A program made the position numbers and the translations under genes. Below the pieces are notes generated by a model. That model made no database searches. It had not been told where the DNA came from and saw only the letters and a list, made by a program, of their open reading frames with translations. Positions 1 through 8,726 of a DNA stretch of 64,000 bases are shown here, one piece after another; the first letter of the stretch is position 1; every line of letters starts with the position of its first letter. The stretch covers positions 474,667-538,666 of the forward strand of contig NZ_FOTE01000003.1 of NCBI RefSeq assembly GCF_900114475.1, read 5' to 3'. Source of the DNA: Paenibacillus sp. 1_12 (GTDB lineage Bacteria > Bacillota > Bacilli > Paenibacillales > NBRC-103111).

Positions 1-1033
1 CTGTAAGCTCGGGTTTGGCGAAAAGACCGATGGCTAGTGTGCCAATGCTGCCGCTGACTCCATGGACGGCGAATGCTCCGACCGGATCGTCGATTCGTTT
101 GGATTCGAGGAATTCGGTTGCGAAAACCATCGCAATACCGCATACAGAACCGATTAAAATAGCAACGATGTCGCTAACAAAAGCACAACCAGCCGTAATA
201 CCGACAAGACCGGCTAAAGATCCGTTGATGACCATAGGAGGATCTGCTTTGCGGTAGCGGAACATCGTGAACAGGATGCAGGTTGCGCCGCCGGCTGCGG
301 CTGATAACATGGTGGTAATGGCGATGTGACCGATTGTGGTATTCGTGGCGCTCAGTGTGCTTCCAGAGTTAAAGCCAAACCAGCCGAACCAAAGTATGAA
401 TGCGCCAACTGAGGCTAACGGTAAATTAGAAGGCGGAACAATATTTGGGCTTCCATTATCGGAAAACTTGCCAATCCGAGGTCCTATGAATAACGCTGCA
501 GCCAAAGCTGCGAAACCGCCTAAAGCATGAATGACGGCTGAGCCAGCAAAATCGATCATTCCGAGTTTGCCAAGCCATCCGCCGATGCTCCATACCCAAT
601 GGCCTGCTATTGGGTAAATCAGACCGGTCATTGCAATTGTATATAAAATGTATGCGTGGAAGTTGATTCGTTCAGCAACTGCCCCTGATACAATAGAGAT
701 AACAGCAATTACAAAGGCGCATTGGAATAGCCAATAGGTATCATGTGAGATTGTGAGCTTGATGTGTGCAAGATCGCCTCCAAGCATAAAACCGCTGGTT
801 CCGATTAATCCAGACAAATCCTTACCGTGCATGAAAGCGAAACCAACAAAGAAAAATACGAGCGCACCGAAGGTTATGTCTACAAACACCTTCATGATAA
901 TGCTAACTGCGTTTTTCTGTCTGACGAAACCTGCCTCCAATAAGGCGAAACCGCCTTCCATCAGTAAAATCATCGCGGCTGTGAGAACTACCCAAATGGT
1001 ATCCAATCCACTGGACAAAGTCGTTATATCCAT
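1..1033 (-). CDS. amt: ammonium transporter (Amt family), 3' end outside window
   Basis: This is a membrane channel that conducts ammonium/ammonia into the cell for nitrogen assimilation. The reverse strand is open from an ATG at 1033 to the left edge, about 344 codons, so the C-terminus lies outside the window. The reading begins MDITTLSSGLDTIWVVLTAA and shows family hallmarks in order: MEGGFALLEAGFVRQKN, then HWVWSIGGWLGKLGMIDFAGSAV, then WFGWFGFNSGS, then DDPVGAFAVHGVSG. Multiple hydrophobic helices are evident. A GGGAGAT Shine-Dalgarno precedes the start. A strong promoter and a GlnR/TnrA-like box lie upstream. A PII gene often follows amt in this group, but that side cannot be seen here. 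Confidence 0.95.
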   Translation of the reverse strand, partial: MDITTLSSGLDTIWVVLTAAMILLMEGGFALLEAGFVRQKNAVSIIMKVFVDITFGALVFFFVGFAFMHGKDLSGLIGTSGFMLGGDLAHIKLTISHDTYWLFQCAFVIAVISIVSGAVAERINFHAYILYTIAMTGLIYPIAGHWVWSIGGWLGKLGMIDFAGSAVIHALGGFAALAAALFIGPRIGKFSDNGSPNIVPPSNLPLASVGAFILWFGWFGFNSGSTLSATNTTIGHIAITTMLSAAAGGATCILFTMFRYRKADPPMVINGSLAGLVGITAGCAFVSDIVAILIGSVCGIAMVFATEFLESKRIDDPVGAFAVHGVSGSIGTLAIGLFAKPELT

Positions 1034-1081
1034 ATCATTTCATCTCCCTATTACGTACCATCTAATCATTCGTTGCCCATA

Positions 1082-1111
1082 ATTATACGTTTCCAATGAT
1101 ATTTATGTCAA
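1082..1111 (-). promoter_or_regulatory. sigma-A-type promoter of amt
   Basis: On the minus strand, TTGACA (1111-1106) and TATAAT (1087-1082) are both perfect consensus hexamers separated by 18 bases. They lie about 50 bases upstream of the amt start at 1033. Confidence 0.8.
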
Positions 1112-1118
1112 CGTATTG

Positions 1119-1135
1119 CGTTATATAACATGACA
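1119..1135 (-). promoter_or_regulatory. GlnR/TnrA-like operator upstream of amt
   Basis: The minus strand reads TGTCA-N7-TAACG, one mismatch from the GlnR/TnrA consensus TGTNA-N7-TNACA. It sits just upstream of the amt -35. This position would suit activation by TnrA or GlnR under nitrogen limitation, which is an inference. The glutamine synthetase gene in this window has the same type of box. Confidence 0.55.
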
Positions 1136-1252
1136 TGATTAGATGGTTGTTTGCTGATATATAGTAAGGCTGCAGAGTTGTACATATTTTGCCCGACTGC
1201 TGCGTACTCTAACACAAAATGCGTTTTGACTATAATAAGGAGGAGTGAGCAG

Positions 1253-1669
1253 ATGATACCGATAAAATCCGTTCTAACGAACTATGAAGAACCCTTTAAT
1301 GAAGTAAGCCAACAATTACATCAATTGGAGTTCACGCTGGGAGGAAACTGGAGTTATGATCATGGTTATTTCGATCGTTATTTGGACGAGGCACATCAAG
1401 TATGGCTGCGTATTCCATTCGAAGTAACCCACGGTACTCTGGATGGTGACACGCCTGCTACAGATGCGATCATTTGCATAGGTACTCCTTTTGTACTGAA
1501 GCATGTCTATAATGATGGTTTGGATAATGAGGCGCAACTGAATGTTACTGGTGCTCTTATCAATCAATTTCAGGAGCCTATCGATAAAGATGCTCCTGTT
1601 GAAGATAAATGGGTAGCGGTGGCGAAAGATATGCTGGATCATGTGGAACGAGCTTGGAAAGTTAACTGA
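1253..1669 (+). CDS. YugN-like family protein
   Basis: This is a 138-residue soluble protein resembling the YugN-like family of Bacillus, whose function is unknown. The reading frame is open further upstream to 1151, but the start at 1253 (MIPIKSVLTNYEEPFNEV) is preferred because AAGGAGG lies about 10 bases before it. The protein contains a compact alpha/beta sequence with FTLGGNWSYDHGYFDRYLD and VWLRIPFEV, typical of the family. It has no signal peptide or membrane segment. It is a single gene, followed directly by a rho-independent terminator at 1729. Confidence 0.75.
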   Translation: MIPIKSVLTNYEEPFNEVSQQLHQLEFTLGGNWSYDHGYFDRYLDEAHQVWLRIPFEVTHGTLDGDTPATDAIICIGTPFVLKHVYNDGLDNEAQLNVTGALINQFQEPIDKDAPVEDKWVAVAKDMLDHVERAWKVN

Positions 1670-1728
1670 GTAAACTATCCGGCATAACCCTTCTTGGAGC
1701 ATGAAATCATTTGTGATTGTATGGGCTG

Positions 1729-1767
1729 AACCTCCTATCCGAAACCAAGGATCAGGAGGTTATTTTA
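1729..1767 (+). terminator. rho-independent terminator after the YugN-like gene
   Basis: AACCTCCT (1729-1736) pairs with AGGAGGTT (1754-1761). The stem extends by ATCC (1737-1740) with GGAT (1749-1752) across a one-base bulge, and TATTTT follows. Confidence 0.75.
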
Positions 1768-1810
1768 TGAATGCAAATCATAGTAGGCATTTTAGGCTCT
1801 TTTTATTTTT

Positions 1811-1847
1811 CTTTAAGGTTTCTTTAAGGTTACGAGTCCAATATAAG
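1811..1847 (+). promoter_or_regulatory. htrA control region: two 11-bp direct repeats plus -10 element
   Basis: CTTTAAGGTTT (1811-1821) is followed immediately by CTTTAAGGTTA (1822-1832). Two tandem sites one helical turn apart are the classical arrangement bound by OmpR/PhoB-family response regulators. A -10-like TATAAG lies at 1842-1847 with no good -35, so the repeats occupy the -35 zone as in activator-dependent promoters. The likely binder is the response regulator encoded at 3622-4314; that link is inferred. Confidence 0.6.
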
Positions 1848-1902
1848 AGCAAGAGCAGCAAACACATAACAATCTTAGAACCTTACCAAGGAGGGTTTTA
1901 CA

Positions 1903-3492
1903 ATGGAAGATAACAATAACAACAATAACAATGAATTTTTGCGCCGTCCAAGTGGCGAGTCCTCGAATACTTCATCCCATGATGAAGCAGAAGCGGGCCA
2001 AGCAGGTTCAGACCCAATAAAGCAAGATCGTCCTTCCCACTACTACTCTTACGGGCCTTATAAATCGACTATGGGACATGACGAAGTGGCAGCATCCGAT
2101 ACAACTGCCAACTCGATCGAAGGAACTTCTCCGGTTGAAGTGACGCCGCCGCGTCCGGTTCGTCCTTTTTCCTACAATGGTTTCGAGAAATCGAGTCAGG
2201 AACCGTACCCAAATAACAACTGGCAGCATGATAATGGAAAGAGAGGCTCCTCCGTTAAATCCGTTTTTTCCGCTTTTATGGCAGGTGCCGTATTGGTGGG
2301 AGGATTGATGTTCGCTTCCGACAAAATGAATTGGTTTACTAGTGGTCCAAGCGCTGCAAGCAGTGCTTCTACTCCAATAGCAGCAAGTAAAGTAACCGCG
2401 GCCCCTGTAACAGGTAACGGCGGGGTTAAGGAAGCGGCAATTGATTTGGGCAGACCTACCAACATCGCTCAAATTGCTGAGCAATCAGGGCCAGCAGTAG
2501 TTAAGATAGAGACGAAAGTAAAAGCGAAGAGCTCCCGGAGTAATGGAAGTTCTCTAATGGATGATCCGTTCTTCCGTCAATTCTTTGGCAATAATGGCGG
2601 AGGCACTCAAACACAGCCGAAAAGTGGAACTGAACAGCTGCAGCCCGCAGGGATGGGTACCGGATTTATTTTTGAAAAATCGGGTTATATTTTGACCAAT
2701 GAGCATGTTATCGACGGTGCTGATGAAATTTGGGTAACGGTTGAGGGCTACGAGAAGCCGTTTAAAGCAACATTGCTTGGTAACAGCTATGATCTGGATT
2801 TAGCCGCTTTGAAAATTGAAGGCACTAAAGATTTTGCTTCGCTAACACTGGGCAAAGCAGAAAATACCGCAGTTGGTGATTGGGTAGTGGCGATTGGTAA
2901 TCCATACGGCTTCGATCATACGGTGACGGTTGGGGTGCTAAGTGCCAAAGAACGTCCGATCTCTATTCCGGATGCACAAGGTACTCGTAACTACAAGCAT
3001 TTGCTGCAAACCGATGCTTCGATCAATCCAGGTAACTCAGGTGGACCTTTGTTGAATCTGAATGGCGAAGTGATCGGGATCAACACAGCGGTTAGTGCAC
3101 AAGCCCAAGGTATCGGTTTTGCGATTCCGACAAGTACAATTTCTTCCGTACTCGATAATCTAAAAAATAATGTAAAAATCCCTAAAGAGCCTTCACCTTA
3201 CATTGGTGTGAAGCTGTCGGATATTGATAAAGATTGGTTGACTGAACTGAAGCTTTCCAATAACGAAGGTGCTATCGTATCTGAAGTGGAGCGCAAGAGC
3301 CCTGGGTTTGTAGCAGGTCTAAGACCTTATGATGTGATTACCGAGGTTAATGGATCGAAGGTCAAAACTTCTCAGGAGTTGGTTGACGCCATTAAAAAGC
3401 TTAAAGTGAAGGATCAGGCGGCTTTAACAGTAATGCGTGACGGCAAGAAAGAGACCATAACCGTGACCATCGGCGACCGTAACGCGGAGTAA
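1903..3492 (+). CDS. htrA: HtrA-type membrane-anchored serine protease with PDZ domain
   Basis: This is an envelope quality-control protease of the S1C (HtrA/DegP) family that degrades misfolded exported proteins. It has 529 residues. A long low-complexity, Asn/Ser/Pro-rich cytoplasmic N-terminus (1-115) precedes one membrane anchor (about 118-138). A linker and the trypsin-like domain follow, with His268 (TNEHV), Asp299 (DLDLAAL) and Ser379 (GNSGGPL). One PDZ domain covers about 425-525. A strong AAGGAGG precedes the ATG at 1903. The gene has its own promoter with twin regulator boxes and ends in a terminator at 3537. A two-component system follows, matching the envelope-stress circuits (CssRS-like) known in related bacteria. 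Confidence 0.93.
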   Translation: MEDNNNNNNNEFLRRPSGESSNTSSHDEAEAGQAGSDPIKQDRPSHYYSYGPYKSTMGHDEVAASDTTANSIEGTSPVEVTPPRPVRPFSYNGFEKSSQEPYPNNNWQHDNGKRGSSVKSVFSAFMAGAVLVGGLMFASDKMNWFTSGPSAASSASTPIAASKVTAAPVTGNGGVKEAAIDLGRPTNIAQIAEQSGPAVVKIETKVKAKSSRSNGSSLMDDPFFRQFFGNNGGGTQTQPKSGTEQLQPAGMGTGFIFEKSGYILTNEHVIDGADEIWVTVEGYEKPFKATLLGNSYDLDLAALKIEGTKDFASLTLGKAENTAVGDWVVAIGNPYGFDHTVTVGVLSAKERPISIPDAQGTRNYKHLLQTDASINPGNSGGPLLNLNGEVIGINTAVSAQAQGIGFAIPTSTISSVLDNLKNNVKIPKEPSPYIGVKLSDIDKDWLTELKLSNNEGAIVSEVERKSPGFVAGLRPYDVITEVNGSKVKTSQELVDAIKKLKVKDQAALTVMRDGKKETITVTIGDRNAE

Positions 3493-3536
3493 GGATTATT
3501 TTTAAGTAAGAGATGGATAGGGTCATGAGTAAGTTG

Positions 3537-3572
3537 AGCGGAGCATACTTGCGGGTTGCTCCGCTTTTTTTT
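3537..3572 (+). terminator. rho-independent terminator after htrA
   Basis: AGCGGAGCA (3537-3545) and TGCTCCGCT (3557-3565) form a perfect 9-bp stem followed by a run of eight or more T. It separates htrA from the two-component system. Confidence 0.9.
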
Positions 3573-3621
3573 GTATCGGCTCTATATCTGCTACAATGTT
3601 AAGCATGGGGGGATAATATTT

Positions 3622-4314
3622 ATGAGAGAAAAAGTATTAATTATTGATGATGATGAAAAAATCACTTCGATGCTTAAGCGTTCGTTGGCATTTGAAGGGT
3701 ATACCGTATTTACTGCCCATCATGGTATGGACGGGCTCAAACAAATATTGGAGAACGATCCGGATACAGTTATTTTAGATGTAATGATGCCTCAATTGGA
3801 TGGTTGGGAAGTGGTCCGCCGTATTCGCGAGGGTGGAGCTTCTGTGCCTGTTCTTATGCTAACGGCCAAGGATGAGATCGGTGACCGTGTAAAAGGACTG
3901 GATATGGGCGCAGATGATTATTTGGTCAAACCATTTGCTTTAGAGGAGCTATTAGCAAGGGTACGGGTACTATTGCGAAGAAGAAGCGCGGAAAAATCCG
4001 AACAGCCCACTAATCGCCTGCAATACCAGGATGTATTTATGGATATGGATACACGTGAAGTGTTTCGTGGAAGCCAGCTTATCGAGTTGACCACGAAGGA
4101 ATTTGATCTGCTGCATCTCTTTTTGCAAAATCCGAAGCGGGTGTTATCTCGTGATGTCATTATGGAAAAAATCTGGGGCTATGATTATAGTGGAGAATCC
4201 AACGTGCTGGAAGTGTATATCGCACTCTTACGTCAAAAAACGGAGGAGTACGGTCACAAGCGGATGATTCAAACCGTTCGTGGTGCCGGTTACGTGATGA
4301 GGGGAGAGAGCTGA
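3622..4314 (+). CDS. OmpR-family response regulator, partner of the kinase at 4316
   Basis: This is a two-domain DNA-binding response regulator of 230 residues. The receiver domain (about 1-118) contains IIDDDEK, the phosphoacceptor Asp53 in VILDVMMPQLDG, and the conserved Lys in DDYLVKPFAL. A winged-helix OmpR/PhoB domain occupies about 130-228 (ELTTKEFDLL, TVRGAGYVM). Although the frame is open upstream to 3556, the start at 3622 is chosen because it follows GGGGGGA at the right spacing and begins MREKVLIIDDD. The stop lies two bases before the GTG start of the histidine kinase, so the two are co-translated. It probably controls htrA through the twin boxes at 1811-1832. Confidence 0.92.
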   Translation: MREKVLIIDDDEKITSMLKRSLAFEGYTVFTAHHGMDGLKQILENDPDTVILDVMMPQLDGWEVVRRIREGGASVPVLMLTAKDEIGDRVKGLDMGADDYLVKPFALEELLARVRVLLRRRSAEKSEQPTNRLQYQDVFMDMDTREVFRGSQLIELTTKEFDLLHLFLQNPKRVLSRDVIMEKIWGYDYSGESNVLEVYIALLRQKTEEYGHKRMIQTVRGAGYVMRGES

Positions 4315-4315
4315 C

Positions 4316-5842
4316 GTGTCTATTCGTCTGCGTCTAACATTATGGTATTCGGGGATTTTGTCCGTAGTCCTGCTCATATTCGGTTTGGGCTTATATGGTT
4401 TGGTTTACCATTACTATTTTCAAGCGGTGGAGGATGATTTGCAGCAGCAGGCTGAAAAGGTGTTATCCCGCATCGAGCCAAGGATGACTACGACCTTGCG
4501 CGGCGGAATCACCCCGGACTTTGTTCTGCAGGGTCGCGATATCATTAGCAATACAGGAAAATATTACCAAGTGACCAACTTTGAAAACGGGAAAATTAGC
4601 CAGTCGGAAAATTTGAGCCAGCTTAACCTGTCCTTGCCTGAATTAACGAACGCAAAGAAACAGCAATTAGTGAATGAAGGCTTTTTTATTGAGCACACGC
4701 GTATTGAGAATTTAAATGTGTTCGTCTACAATAGAGCGATTCCTTTAGTACTGAATGGACAGCCGCAGCTAGCAGGTGTTTTTCAAGCAGCTGTGTTTTT
4801 GACGGCAGATGAGAAGCTATTTTCCTTACTGCGGAATATATTGTTATTAACCGCACTGGTGACGGTTATTTTGGCAGCCTCGCTGGGCTGGTATTTGGCG
4901 CGTAAAGCGTTACGGCCGATTGAGCAGGTCATAGCAGCTACCAATTCTATTGAAAAAGGTACCGATCTGCACAATCGAATCAACTACTATGGTCCCAATG
5001 ATGAGATTGGTCGGCTAACGGCTACGATAAATGGCATGCTTGGCAGACTGCAGCATACGTATTCGGAATTGGAGGAAGTGAATCATACCCAGCGACGCTT
5101 CGTATCGGATGCTTCACATGAGCTGCGTACCCCATTAACGACAATACGCGGCAATGTGGATTTGCTGGAGAAAATGTGGAAACGCACGGCAGATAGCGGC
5201 ATGCAGCAGGATCCAGACCAAATTGAAATGTCTTTGGAGGCTATGCGTGACATTGCGAGTGAGGCAGCACGGATGTCGCGGCTTGTTAATGACTTGCTGT
5301 CGCTTGCCCGCGCCGATGCAGGCTTTCAAATCGCCAAAATCGAGCAGGATATTTTACCGATTGTCGAGGATGTTGTTCGTAAGGCACAGCTGCTTCCGCG
5401 TACGGTGGAATGGTCATCAGGCGATTTGAGTGCACTTTATCATGTTCAAGTGTATGGAAGCCGGGATTATTTACAGCAGCTGCTGTTTATTTTTATTGAG
5501 AATGCTTTCAAATACACGGAAACTGGCTTTGTAAAACTCGATTCCCTACGTACAGAGAACCAGATCGGGATTCGAATTGAAGACAGTGGAATAGGTATGG
5601 ATAGAGAGGAAGTACCCTTGATTTTTGAGAGGTTCTACAGGGCTGATCTGTCACGCGGCAAGACGGCAGGAACCGGATTAGGTCTCTCGATTGCCAGATG
5701 GATTATTGACGAACACCAAGGGTCGATTGAAGTCACTACCACACAGGGTGAGGGCAGCGTCTTTATCATTTGGCTTCCTATCAAGTCTACCTCTGATTCA
5801 TCTGATTTGGGCATTTCCATCGCATCGGATAATCAAGTATAA
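4316..5842 (+). CDS. membrane sensor histidine kinase (HAMP-HisKA-HATPase)
   Basis: This is a transmembrane sensor kinase of 508 residues starting with GTG at 4316 after GGGGAGAG. Two membrane helices (about 12-35 and 170-195) flank an extracytoplasmic domain of roughly 135 residues. A HAMP linker follows (about 195-250). The dimerisation/phosphoacceptor box has His268 in SHELRTPLTTIRG. The ATPase domain shows IENAFKYTETG (N box), DSGIGM (G1) and GTGLGLS (G2). Together with the preceding response regulator it forms an envelope-type two-component system next to htrA. ispH starts 23 bases downstream, so read-through into isoprenoid synthesis is possible. Confidence 0.93.
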   Translation: MSIRLRLTLWYSGILSVVLLIFGLGLYGLVYHYYFQAVEDDLQQQAEKVLSRIEPRMTTTLRGGITPDFVLQGRDIISNTGKYYQVTNFENGKISQSENLSQLNLSLPELTNAKKQQLVNEGFFIEHTRIENLNVFVYNRAIPLVLNGQPQLAGVFQAAVFLTADEKLFSLLRNILLLTALVTVILAASLGWYLARKALRPIEQVIAATNSIEKGTDLHNRINYYGPNDEIGRLTATINGMLGRLQHTYSELEEVNHTQRRFVSDASHELRTPLTTIRGNVDLLEKMWKRTADSGMQQDPDQIEMSLEAMRDIASEAARMSRLVNDLLSLARADAGFQIAKIEQDILPIVEDVVRKAQLLPRTVEWSSGDLSALYHVQVYGSRDYLQQLLFIFIENAFKYTETGFVKLDSLRTENQIGIRIEDSGIGMDREEVPLIFERFYRADLSRGKTAGTGLGLSIARWIIDEHQGSIEVTTTQGEGSVFIIWLPIKSTSDSSDLGISIASDNQV

Positions 5843-5865
5843 TATAGGGGAAGGTGGGTGCCATA

Positions 5866-6828
5866 ATGGACGTTATTAAAATTACTCCCCGTGGGTATTG
5901 CTATGGAGTCGTAGATGCAATGGGGCTAGCTATGCAAACAGCCAAAAATTTAAATTTACCAAGACCCGTGTATATATTGGGGATGATTGTGCATAATGCA
6001 CATGTCACCGAATTTTTTGATAATGAAGGTGTAATTACTCTGGATGGTCCGAACAGGCTGGAGATTCTGGAAACCATTGAAAAGGGTACGGTTATTTTTA
6101 CGGCTCACGGTGTTTCACCTGAGGTTCGTAAACGGGCCCGTGATAAGGGATTGACAGTAGTTGATGCGACTTGCCCCGACGTTACGAAGACCCATGACTT
6201 AATCAAGGAAAAGACAGCAGAAGGCTATCATATTATTTATATTGGCAAGAAGGATCATCCAGAACCTGAGGGTGCACTCGGAGTTGCCCCTGATTATGTA
6301 CATCTGATCGAGCAGATCGAGGAAATCGAACATCTGGAGCTGCCGACGGATCGAATTACGATCACGAATCAAACAACAATGAGTCAATGGGATATCAAGC
6401 ACATTATGAACCGCTTATTGGAAAAGTTCCCAACCGCTGAAATTCATAATGAGATTTGTTTGGCTACTCAGGTGCGTCAAGAGGCAGTATCCGAGCAAGC
6501 TATGGATGCGGATTTGGTTATTGTTGTCGGTGATCCACGCAGTAACAATTCGAACCGGCTGGCTCAGGTATCCGAAGAGATTGCTGGTGTCAAAGCTTAT
6601 CGAATATCTGATGTTTCTGAGATTCAGACGGAATGGTTGAAATCGGTTCGTCGAGTAGGGTTAACCTCTGGGGCATCCACACCGACACCGATTACGAAGG
6701 AAGTATTGACCTTTCTGGAGAATTACGATCCTCACGATGCTGCAACATGGGAAATCAAACGTACAGTGAATATGAGTAAATTAATTCCGTACAGTAAAGA
6801 ACGAGTGGTTGCCAAATCGAGTACGTAA
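5866..6828 (+). CDS. ispH: 4-hydroxy-3-methylbut-2-enyl diphosphate reductase
   Basis: IspH is the last enzyme of the MEP pathway. It reduces HMBPP to isopentenyl and dimethylallyl diphosphate using a [4Fe-4S] cluster. The product has 320 residues when started at the ATG at 5866, which follows a GGGGAAGGTGGG ribosome site; an upstream in-frame ATG at 5854 would overlap that site. The three cluster cysteines are visible: Cys12 (RGYCYG), Cys103 (DATCPDV) and Cys198 (NEICLAT). The conserved VHNAHV, TAHGVSP and SGASTPTP motifs are present. It lies between the two-component system and a DUF2062 gene with short gaps, suggesting one transcript, although a TATAAT at 5838-5843 may give it a separate start. 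Confidence 0.96.
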   Translation: MDVIKITPRGYCYGVVDAMGLAMQTAKNLNLPRPVYILGMIVHNAHVTEFFDNEGVITLDGPNRLEILETIEKGTVIFTAHGVSPEVRKRARDKGLTVVDATCPDVTKTHDLIKEKTAEGYHIIYIGKKDHPEPEGALGVAPDYVHLIEQIEEIEHLELPTDRITITNQTTMSQWDIKHIMNRLLEKFPTAEIHNEICLATQVRQEAVSEQAMDADLVIVVGDPRSNNSNRLAQVSEEIAGVKAYRISDVSEIQTEWLKSVRRVGLTSGASTPTPITKEVLTFLENYDPHDAATWEIKRTVNMSKLIPYSKERVVAKSST

Positions 6829-6841
6829 GGGATGAAGGCAT

Positions 6842-7372
6842 ATGCAGCGAAAAATAGCTACTACTACCAAGAAGCCTTTTCAATTACGGAATGTGAAGCG
6901 TTGGTTCAAGTACAAATACTTGACGCTGACACGTGCTGAAGGAGGCCCGGGCATTGTTGCCTTGGGATATTCGATTGGTTTGGCGGTTGAGATGTTTACA
7001 CTTCCAACTGCGGGATTGGCTTTCTTTCTGATTTTCCCATTGATCTATGTATTTCGTGCGAGTATGGCTGCTGCTTTAATAGGATTTGTTTTTGGCAAAA
7101 TCATCTATCTACCAATGACATACTTTCATTTAAAGGTCGGCAATTGGTTACTGCCCCATGGTACTCGAAGGCAGTTATGGGCGTTTCTGCCGGATTGGCT
7201 GGATTTCTTTGTAAAATCGAATTTGAAGCTGCTGGTTGGTGGAATCGTAGACGGTATTATACTCGGTATTCTCTTCTATTTCCCGATTAAGTGGCTGTTA
7301 ATGCTCTATACCGCCAAGCGCAAGCAAAGGCGTGAAGAGAAGAGAGCGAATCTGGTGAATGAGATCAATTAA
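6842..7372 (+). CDS. DUF2062 domain membrane protein
   Basis: This is a 176-residue integral membrane protein of the DUF2062 family, whose function is not established. The N-terminal 40 residues are basic and cytosolic. The family signature GGPGIVALGYSIGLAVEMF is followed by about four hydrophobic helices and a highly charged C-terminus (KRKQRREEKR). It begins 13 bases after ispH and probably shares its transcript. Homologous domains often sit beside lipid or isoprenoid enzymes, but nothing here proves a lipid role. Confidence 0.75.
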   Translation: MQRKIATTTKKPFQLRNVKRWFKYKYLTLTRAEGGPGIVALGYSIGLAVEMFTLPTAGLAFFLIFPLIYVFRASMAAALIGFVFGKIIYLPMTYFHLKVGNWLLPHGTRRQLWAFLPDWLDFFVKSNLKLLVGGIVDGIILGILFYFPIKWLLMLYTAKRKQRREEKRANLVNEIN

Positions 7373-7397
7373 TTTGGAGTCTCGGGCTTCCTTGTTT

Positions 7398-7441
7398 CAA
7401 GAGATATTACTCTTGACGAGTGGCCCTTCTCGTTGTACAAT
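7398..7441 (+). promoter_or_regulatory. promoter of the DAHP synthase gene with inverted repeat over the -35
   Basis: TTGACG (7413-7418) and TACAAT (7436-7441) are separated by 17 bases. A perfect inverted repeat, CAAGAG-N6-CTCTTG (7398-7415), overlaps the -35 and could be an operator. A leader of about 100 bases precedes the start codon; no T-box specifier/antiterminator motif was seen in it. Confidence 0.6.
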
Positions 7442-7551
7442 TGCTTTAGTGATTAAAAGCTTTGAAGCGTATAAGCGTTGAAGCGTGTTAGTGCTTGGGC
7501 ATTATAAATAAAGTTAATTATATACTTAATATATTATAGGAGTGATTGATC

Positions 7552-8595
7552 ATGATCGTTATTATATCCAACAAAACCTCGGAAGAGCGTATTCATGAAA
7601 TTGTCGCACAAATTGAGAAAAATGATGTTCAAGCTCATGTATCCAAAGGTGTAGACCGTACCGTAATTGGAATTATTGGCAAAGCGCATCCGAAGCTGAG
7701 TGAACAAATTCAACAAATGTCAGGTGTCGAGCAGGTTGTGAAAATATCGAAGTCCTACAAGCTTGCCAGTCGCGACTTTCATCCGTCTGACACTATTATC
7801 AAGATCAAGGATGTAGAAATCGGCGGCGAGCAGCTGGTTATCATGGGAGGCCCTTGTGCAGTAGAAAACGCAGAGCAAATTGACGAAATTGCGCGTTTGG
7901 TCAAAGCGGCAGGAGCACAAGTGTTGCGAGGCGGTGCTTTCAAGCCAAGAACGGGGCCATACAGCTTTCAAGGGGTTGGCGTTGAAGGTCTGGTGATGAT
8001 GGCTGAAGCCGGAAGAAAACACGGCTTGCTGACAATTACGGAAGTAATGACTCCTGAATATGTAGATGTGTGCGCTGAGCATGCGGATATTCTCCAAGTT
8101 GGAACCCGTAATATGCAAAATTTCGATTTGCTTCGCAAGCTGGGGACGATCAAAACTCCTGTGCTGCTCAAGCGCGGCTTTAGCTCCACCTACGATGAAT
8201 TTCTGAATGCGGCAGAATACATATTAGCTGGCGGTAATCCGAACGTCATGCTGTGTGAGCGTGGCATTCGGACCTTTGAAACCTACACGCGGAATACGCT
8301 CGATTTGGCTGCGATTCCTGCCCTTCAAACCCTGAGCCATTTGCCGGTGATCTCCGATCCAAGCCATGGGACAGGACGCCGCGAGCTGGTGGAGCCGATG
8401 TGCAAAGCATCCGTAGCTGCCGGGGCTAATGGATTAATTGTGGAGATGCATACCGATCCGGATAATTCAATGACAGGTGACGGGGTTCAGTCTCTCTTCC
8501 CAGAGCAGTTTGCCAAACTGATGGTTGATTTGGAAAAGCTGGCGCCTTTATGCGGCAGACGATTTGATACTGTCAAAGAACCTTTTCAAGCTTAA
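7552..8595 (+). CDS. aroF: 3-deoxy-7-phosphoheptulonate (DAHP) synthase, type I-beta
   Basis: This enzyme condenses phosphoenolpyruvate and erythrose 4-phosphate in the first step of the shikimate pathway. It has 347 residues. The ATG at 7552 is preferred over a TTG two codons upstream because TAGGAGTG lies 8 bases before it. Residues 1-75 form an ACT/FCD-like regulatory extension ([18 protein letters not shown]) typical of the I-beta enzymes that are feedback-regulated. The TIM-barrel catalytic domain follows with [41 protein letters not shown] and [10 protein letters not shown]. It is monocistronic, with its own promoter and terminator. Confidence 0.95.
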   Translation: MIVIISNKTSEERIHEIVAQIEKNDVQAHVSKGVDRTVIGIIGKAHPKLSEQIQQMSGVEQVVKISKSYKLASRDFHPSDTIIKIKDVEIGGEQLVIMGGPCAVENAEQIDEIARLVKAAGAQVLRGGAFKPRTGPYSFQGVGVEGLVMMAEAGRKHGLLTITEVMTPEYVDVCAEHADILQVGTRNMQNFDLLRKLGTIKTPVLLKRGFSSTYDEFLNAAEYILAGGNPNVMLCERGIRTFETYTRNTLDLAAIPALQTLSHLPVISDPSHGTGRRELVEPMCKASVAAGANGLIVEMHTDPDNSMTGDGVQSLFPEQFAKLMVDLEKLAPLCGRRFDTVKEPFQA

Positions 8596-8623
8596 GTTCA
8601 CATTCCCTAAGCAACAAAATTCG

Positions 8624-8664
8624 ACTTGGTCTTCCGATTGTTGGAAGATCAAGTTTATTTTTTG
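8624..8664 (+). terminator. rho-independent terminator after DAHP synthase
   Basis: A 12-bp stem (8624-8635 with 8643-8654, one G-T pair) encloses a 7-base loop and is followed by TTATTTTTT. Confidence 0.85.
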
Positions 8665-8693
8665 TCGAAAATGTGAACGAAAAAAAGGCTGTG

Positions 8694-8710
8694 TGTAAGA
8701 ATACCTTACA
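8694..8710 (+). promoter_or_regulatory. GlnR/TnrA operator 1 of the glutamine synthetase gene
   Basis: TGTAA-GAATACC-TTACA matches the consensus TGTNA-N7-TNACA perfectly. It lies about 28 bases upstream of the -35 element of the glutamine synthetase promoter. Confidence 0.85.
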
Positions 8711-8726
8711 CATAATCAAAAATACC

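Noticed and set aside
7442-7551. Possible T-box leader before DAHP synthase
   Set aside because: The region has short GAAGCGT/AAGCGTT repeats but no T-box core sequence and no terminator hairpin.
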